Positions 60,488 through 64,000 of a stretch of DNA of 64,000 nucleotides are shown here, one piece after another; positions within the stretch are counted from its first letter, which is position 1, and every line of letters begins with the position of its first letter. Both the position numbers and the translations under genes were made by a program. The notes beneath the pieces are model-generated. The model made no database searches, was not told the origin of the DNA, and worked only from the letters and a program-made list of their open reading frames with translations. The stretch lies in contig NZ_JQEZ01000001.1 in assembly GCF_000743705.1 (NCBI RefSeq), positions 1,176,016 through 1,240,015 on the forward strand, read 5' to 3'. This DNA is from Ruegeria halocynthiae. GTDB lineage: Bacteria > Pseudomonadota > Alphaproteobacteria > Rhodobacterales > Rhodobacteraceae.

Positions 60488-62745
60488 TGGCATTGGACGA
60501 TCGCAAATCGGAATTCACTTTTGTCGGCACCCGCCCGGATCGCCCCGATGGTCTGGACAAGGTCACAGGCCGCGCCAAGTTCGGGGCGGATGTTTCGGCC
60601 CCGGGCATGTTGCACGGCGCAATCCTGCGCTCGCCGCACGCCCATGCGCGGATCGTAAAAATCGACGCATCCAAAGCCGAGGCGCACAAGGATGTCAAAG
60701 CCGTTGTCACCCGCGCTGATTTCTCGGACAAAGTCCCGTTTCAGCCCGGTCTGGAAGGCGAGTTCTGGAACGTTCTGGAAAACGTCATGGCGGGCGAAAA
60801 GGCGCTTTATGACGGGCATGCGGTGGCAGCTATCGCGGCTACTTCGGCGCTGGCGGCGCGTGATGCGCTGAAACTGATCGAGGTCGAATATGAAGTGCTG
60901 CCCCATGTCACGGATGTGGATAAGGCGATGGCCTCGGACGCGCCGGTGATCCGCGAAGGGGCTGCGGATTATTCCGTCCCCGAGGGGATGCACCCCAACG
61001 TCGTGCGGTATCACGAAAGCGGTCACGGCAATGTCGACGCCGGCTTTGCCGAGGCCGATCTGGTCATCGAAGACAGCTTTGTCACCGAGGCCACGCATCA
61101 GGGCTATATCGAACCCCACGCCTGTCTGGGCATGCTGGGCAATGACGGCAAAGGTGAGCTGTGGTGCACCACGCAAGGTCACTGGATCGCGCAAAAGACA
61201 TGTGCTGCGCTGCTGGGGATTGAAACCTCGCAACTGCGGGTGACCGCGTCGGAAATCGGCGGCGGTTTCGGTGGCAAGACCACCGTGTTCATCGAGCCGG
61301 TCGCACTGGCTCTGAGCCGCAAGGCCAACCGCCCGGTCAAGCTGGTGATGAGCCGGTCCGAGGTGTTCCGGGCCACCGGTCCGACCTCTTCGGCGTCGAT
61401 GGACATCAAGATCGGCATGAAGAAGGACGGCACGATTTCGGCCGCGCAGGGCGTGTTCCGCTTGCAGGGCGGGGCCTTCCCCGGTGCGCCCGGCGATATG
61501 ACCGCCATGTGCGCCTTTGCGCCGTATAACCTGACCAACGTCAAGCAGATCGGCTATGACGTGATGGCCAACCGCCCGAAACAGGCCGCTTACCGGGCGC
61601 CGGGCGCGCCGATGGGGGCTTTTGCGGTTGAATCGGTGATTGACGAGCTGTGCAAGAAACTGGGTCTCGATCCGGTTGATGTGCGCCTGAAAAACGCCGC
61701 GCACGAAGGCACCCAGGCCAGCTATGGCCCGACCTACGAACGTATCGGGCTGGTCGAAACACTTGAGGCCGCCAAGGCGCATCCGCATTACTCGGCCCCG
61801 CTGAAGCCGGGGCAGGGGCGTGGGATCTCCTGCGGGTTCTGGTTCAACCACGGTGGTGAGACCTCGGTCTCGCTGGCCCTGTCCGAGGATGGCTCGGCGC
61901 AGCTGATGGTCGGCACGCCCGATATCGGTGGCTCGCGCGCGTCAATGGCGCTGATGGCGGCCGAGGTTCTGGGTATTCCCTATGAGAATATCCGTGTCAC
62001 CATCGCCGACACTGCGTCGCTGGGTTACAACGACGTCAGCCATGGCTCGCGCGTGACCTATGCCAGCGGTCTGGCCACCATCAAGGCGGCGCGCCACGCG
62101 GTTGAAAGGCTGTGTGGCCGTGCGGCTGCCAAGTGGGGTATCCCGGTTGATGCGGTGAAGTGGGAAGACGGCTGTGCCGTGCCTTCCGGCCCGAACGCGG
62201 GCGATTTCGACCCGATGCCGCTGGCTGATATCACCGCGGATATGGGCGCGACGGGCGGTCCGATCTCGGGTCACTTTGAGGCAACCCCCGAAGGGGCCGG
62301 CGTGTCCTTTGGCACCCATATCGTCGATGCCGAGGTCGATCCCGAAACCGGTAAGACCAGCGTCACGCGCTATACGGTCATTCAGGACGCCGGTAAGGCG
62401 ATCCACCCGACTTATGTGGAAGGCCAGTATCAGGGCGGTGCTGCGCAAGGCATTGGCTGGGCGCTGAACGAGGAATATGTCTATGGCGAAGACGGTCGCC
62501 TGCAGAACTCGATCTTCCTTGATTACCGTATCCCGGTCGCCAGTGACCTGCCAATGATCGACACGGTGATCGTCGAAGTGCCCAACCCGGGCCATCCGTT
62601 CGGCGTGCGTGGCGTGGGCGAAACCGGCATCGTGCCGCCGCTGGCCGCCATTGCCAACGCGGTGTCCCATGCGGCTGGTGTCCGGATGCGGCAACTGCCG
62701 ATGTCACCGCCGCGTATTCTGGCGGCGCTCAAGGACAATGGTTGA
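60487..62745 (+). CDS. Molybdenum hydroxylase large, Mo-cofactor subunit
   Basis: A 752-residue catalytic subunit: VGTRPDRPDGLDKVTGRAKFGADV, EIGGGFGGKTTVFIEPVALALSR, RAPGAPMGAFAVESVIDEL, and near the end RGVGETGIVPPLAAIANAV with the catalytic Glu of the family. The closest functional match in my memory is the alpha subunit of 4-hydroxybenzoyl-CoA reductase, but substrate residues cannot be confirmed. Position just after the dehalogenase suggests it acts on a product of that pathway. Confidence 0.88.
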   Translation: MALDDRKSEFTFVGTRPDRPDGLDKVTGRAKFGADVSAPGMLHGAILRSPHAHARIVKIDASKAEAHKDVKAVVTRADFSDKVPFQPGLEGEFWNVLENVMAGEKALYDGHAVAAIAATSALAARDALKLIEVEYEVLPHVTDVDKAMASDAPVIREGAADYSVPEGMHPNVVRYHESGHGNVDAGFAEADLVIEDSFVTEATHQGYIEPHACLGMLGNDGKGELWCTTQGHWIAQKTCAALLGIETSQLRVTASEIGGGFGGKTTVFIEPVALALSRKANRPVKLVMSRSEVFRATGPTSSASMDIKIGMKKDGTISAAQGVFRLQGGAFPGAPGDMTAMCAFAPYNLTNVKQIGYDVMANRPKQAAYRAPGAPMGAFAVESVIDELCKKLGLDPVDVRLKNAAHEGTQASYGPTYERIGLVETLEAAKAHPHYSAPLKPGQGRGISCGFWFNHGGETSVSLALSEDGSAQLMVGTPDIGGSRASMALMAAEVLGIPYENIRVTIADTASLGYNDVSHGSRVTYASGLATIKAARHAVERLCGRAAAKWGIPVDAVKWEDGCAVPSGPNAGDFDPMPLADITADMGATGGPISGHFEATPEGAGVSFGTHIVDAEVDPETGKTSVTRYTVIQDAGKAIHPTYVEGQYQGGAAQGIGWALNEEYVYGEDGRLQNSIFLDYRIPVASDLPMIDTVIVEVPNPGHPFGVRGVGETGIVPPLAAIANAVSHAAGVRMRQLPMSPPRILAALKDNG

Positions 62746-62983
62746 GGTTCACCTCTGGTCCGGCCTCCGGTCACTGACCGGGGGCCAGCAGGTGGTCGAG
62801 GTTCAGGCCAAAACCACCGGCGAGCTGTTGCGGGAACTGGTGCGGGCGCATCCGCAATTGCAAGCGCCCATTGATGCGGGCGTGTCCATCGCCATAGATG
62901 GGCGCGTCATCGCCACCGGGTTGACCGAACCGATCCCCGAAGGCAGCGAGATTTATCTGATGCAACGTCTGAGGGGCGGTTAA
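62738..62983 (+). CDS. MoaD/ThiS-like sulfur-carrier protein
   Basis: An 81-residue beta-grasp protein from ATG 62738, overlapping the large-subunit stop by 8 bp. It has the fold pattern VEVHLWSGLRSLTGGQ... LLRELVRAHPQL... VSIAIDGRVI... EGSEIYLMQRLRGG and ends in the double glycine needed for thiocarboxylation. It probably supplies sulfur for the molybdenum cofactor of this enzyme or for its maturation. Confidence 0.82.
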   Translation: MVEVHLWSGLRSLTGGQQVVEVQAKTTGELLRELVRAHPQLQAPIDAGVSIAIDGRVIATGLTEPIPEGSEIYLMQRLRGG

Positions 62984-63687
62984 GCCCCGGGCGACCAGGG
63001 CTCGCGTCCGACCATACGGTCGGCCTCGGCCGTGATGTCGTTCATGTGCTGCTCAAGGCTTTGGCGCAGGGATTCGACCTGTTCCTCCGAAGCCTTCCGC
63101 GGTACGGTTTCCGTCCATTCCCGGCACAGAAAGACACCCCTGTTGCGCCAGGGGCGTGGCATCAACAGACGATCCCACGTGCCCGCTTCGCGGCCATGTT
63201 CCGCTGAAAAGGTGATGCCGAACACCCGCTTGCCCGAGGTGCGCGCCCAGACCAGAGGCACCGTGGACAGTACCCGTTCGGGTCCGCGCGGACCATCAGC
63301 GGCGATACCTATGGAAATGCCCTGCTTGATCTTCCCGATCACTTCGCGCGATACGGCAATGTTTTTTGCGTTTTTACTGGTCATGGCGATGGTGTCCATG
63401 CCGAACAGCTTTTGCACGCGCCCCACCATGCTGCCCGCCCGTGCGGACGATGTGATCGAACAGATGCGCCCCTTGTCCAGCGGGAAGAGATACGGGGATT
63501 GTGTCAGCCTTTGGTGCCACAGCACCACGATGACTGGCTCACCCTGCTCGGCCAGCCGATCCAGTTCCTCGTACCCGATACGCTGCCAGCGGGTGTTGCG
63601 GTTGACCATCCGAATATAGCTCGCGATACGACGCGCAGCCCAATTCAGGACGGTTTCGCTGTCGGCAATCTTTTTGCGGATACTCAC
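62980..63687 (-). CDS. DUF374 lysophospholipid acyltransferase-like protein
   Basis: A 235-residue protein of the DUF374/lipid-A-acyltransferase-like group: VIVVLWHQRLTQSPYLFPLDKGRICSITSSARAGSMVGRVQKLFG contains the conserved H-x-x-x-x region, followed by ISIGIAADGPRGPERVLSTVPLVWARTSGKRVFGITFSAEHG. It probably transfers an acyl chain to a lipid in the inner membrane. The stop overlaps the convergent MoaD-like stop by 4 bp. Confidence 0.85.
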   Translation of the reverse strand: MSIRKKIADSETVLNWAARRIASYIRMVNRNTRWQRIGYEELDRLAEQGEPVIVVLWHQRLTQSPYLFPLDKGRICSITSSARAGSMVGRVQKLFGMDTIAMTSKNAKNIAVSREVIGKIKQGISIGIAADGPRGPERVLSTVPLVWARTSGKRVFGITFSAEHGREAGTWDRLLMPRPWRNRGVFLCREWTETVPRKASEEQVESLRQSLEQHMNDITAEADRMVGREPWSPGA

Positions 63688-63830
63688 GGATGGGTTCCCT
63701 CGTATTGGCCAAACCGTGTCTTATAGAACTCAACGCTGCACGCAACTTGTTTGTCGTTGGAAGAAGTGCCGCGGAATCTGAAAAAGCCTCTTGAGTCCGC
63801 TGCGCGGCTGTCATATCTGAGGCGCACCTT

Positions 63831-63906
63831 AGGGGTATAGCTCAGTTGGTAGAGCGACGGTCTCCAAAACCGTAGGTCGCGGGTTCGAACCCTGCTGCCC
63901 CTGCCA
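63831..63906 (+). tRNA. tRNA-Trp (anticodon CCA)
   Basis: A 76-nt cloverleaf including an encoded 3' CCA: acceptor AGGGGTA/TGCCCCT (one G-T pair), D loop CTCAGTTGGTAGAG, anticodon stem CGGTCT-CCA-AAACCG, T arm GCGGGTTCGAACCCTGC and discriminator G. The anticodon CCA decodes UGG, tryptophan. Confidence 0.97.
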
Positions 63907-64000
63907 TTTCCACAAAGTATCAGAATGAACCCCGCCGAAAGCAGCCAACGTTTTCGTGGCGCACCGCTGTGTGCTAGGGATGCCCCATGGTGGATTTTCG

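Noticed and set aside
63987..64000. ATG GTG GAT TTT at the right edge as a possible gene start
   Set aside because: Only four codons are visible and no ribosome site precedes it, so a gene cannot be supported.
1..64000. CRISPR arrays, rRNA genes, replication origins
   Set aside because: No regularly spaced direct repeats, no rRNA-like sequence and no repABC or dnaA-box cluster were seen. The single ParB-like gene is a truncated island gene.

Overview
The window looks like chromosomal DNA of a marine alphaproteobacterium of the Rhodobacteraceae/Roseobacter group (inference). The support is gene content and style: urease with an adjacent branched-chain-type ABC transporter, a hemP gene with a TGA-N9-TCA iron box, copA-cueR, DUF4166/DCC proteins, GC-rich codon use, GTG starts and many ATGA gene overlaps. 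Roughly the first 24 kb is more AT-rich to the eye and full of mobile-element debris. The remaining 40 kb is compact, GC-rich and operonic.

Region 1 (1-7.4 kb) is an accessory strip. It holds a DUF4331 protein with a cytochrome P460, an MsrB homologue that has lost catalytic residues, a LysR regulator, and an alpha-carbonic anhydrase cut short next to a complete IS3-family element. Remnants of a serine recombinase, an IS1182-type transposase and an IS66-type transposase follow.

Region 2 (7.4-16 kb) carries the least familiar unit. Five genes are chained by 1-4 bp overlaps: GNAT-like protein, E1/ThiF-like enzyme, polytopic membrane protein, second GNAT-like protein, Acg-type nitroreductase. 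Next to it are PspA and YiaAB genes divergent from a TetR gene, with three near-identical palindromic operators between them. The right edge is a truncated ParB, a recombinase without its catalytic domain, and a TniQ-like fragment with a nonsense codon.

Region 3 (16-25.6 kb) has an operon of GbsR-type regulator, DUF4166, DCC thiol-oxidoreductase-like and saccharopine-dehydrogenase-like/DUF4166 genes. It also has an SH3 protein, an internally deleted HMG-CoA reductase remnant, a LysR/SDR pair, a two-winged-helix regulator/VOC pair and an M20 amidohydrolase.

Region 4 (25.6-38.4 kb) is ureDA-(small membrane protein)-BCEFG facing a five-gene ABC uptake operon, then gph, hemP and a cysteine-rich partner gene. 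Region 5 (38.4-49 kb) has a three-domain kinase/M23/aminotransferase protein, a hydroxyacid-type dehydrogenase, cueR-copA, a TetR-controlled small operon and an acyl-CoA dehydrogenase.

Region 6 (49-64 kb) is catabolic. It contains a LysR with a fused 2-oxoacid dehydrogenase E1, an acyltransferase-like protein and a DAO-type oxidase. A second LysR faces a self-sufficient reductive dehalogenase (B12/Fe-S core fused to its own FAD/NAD reductase and ferredoxin). A three-subunit molybdenum hydroxylase with an overlapping MoaD-like gene follows, then a DUF374 acyltransferase and tRNA-Trp.

The best candidates for undescribed biology are the E1-like/nitroreductase/GNAT operon (7390-12443) and the reductive dehalogenase-molybdenum hydroxylase locus (55804-62983). 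The three-domain protein (38400-41465) comes next. All assignments come from reading the sequence; no database search was run.
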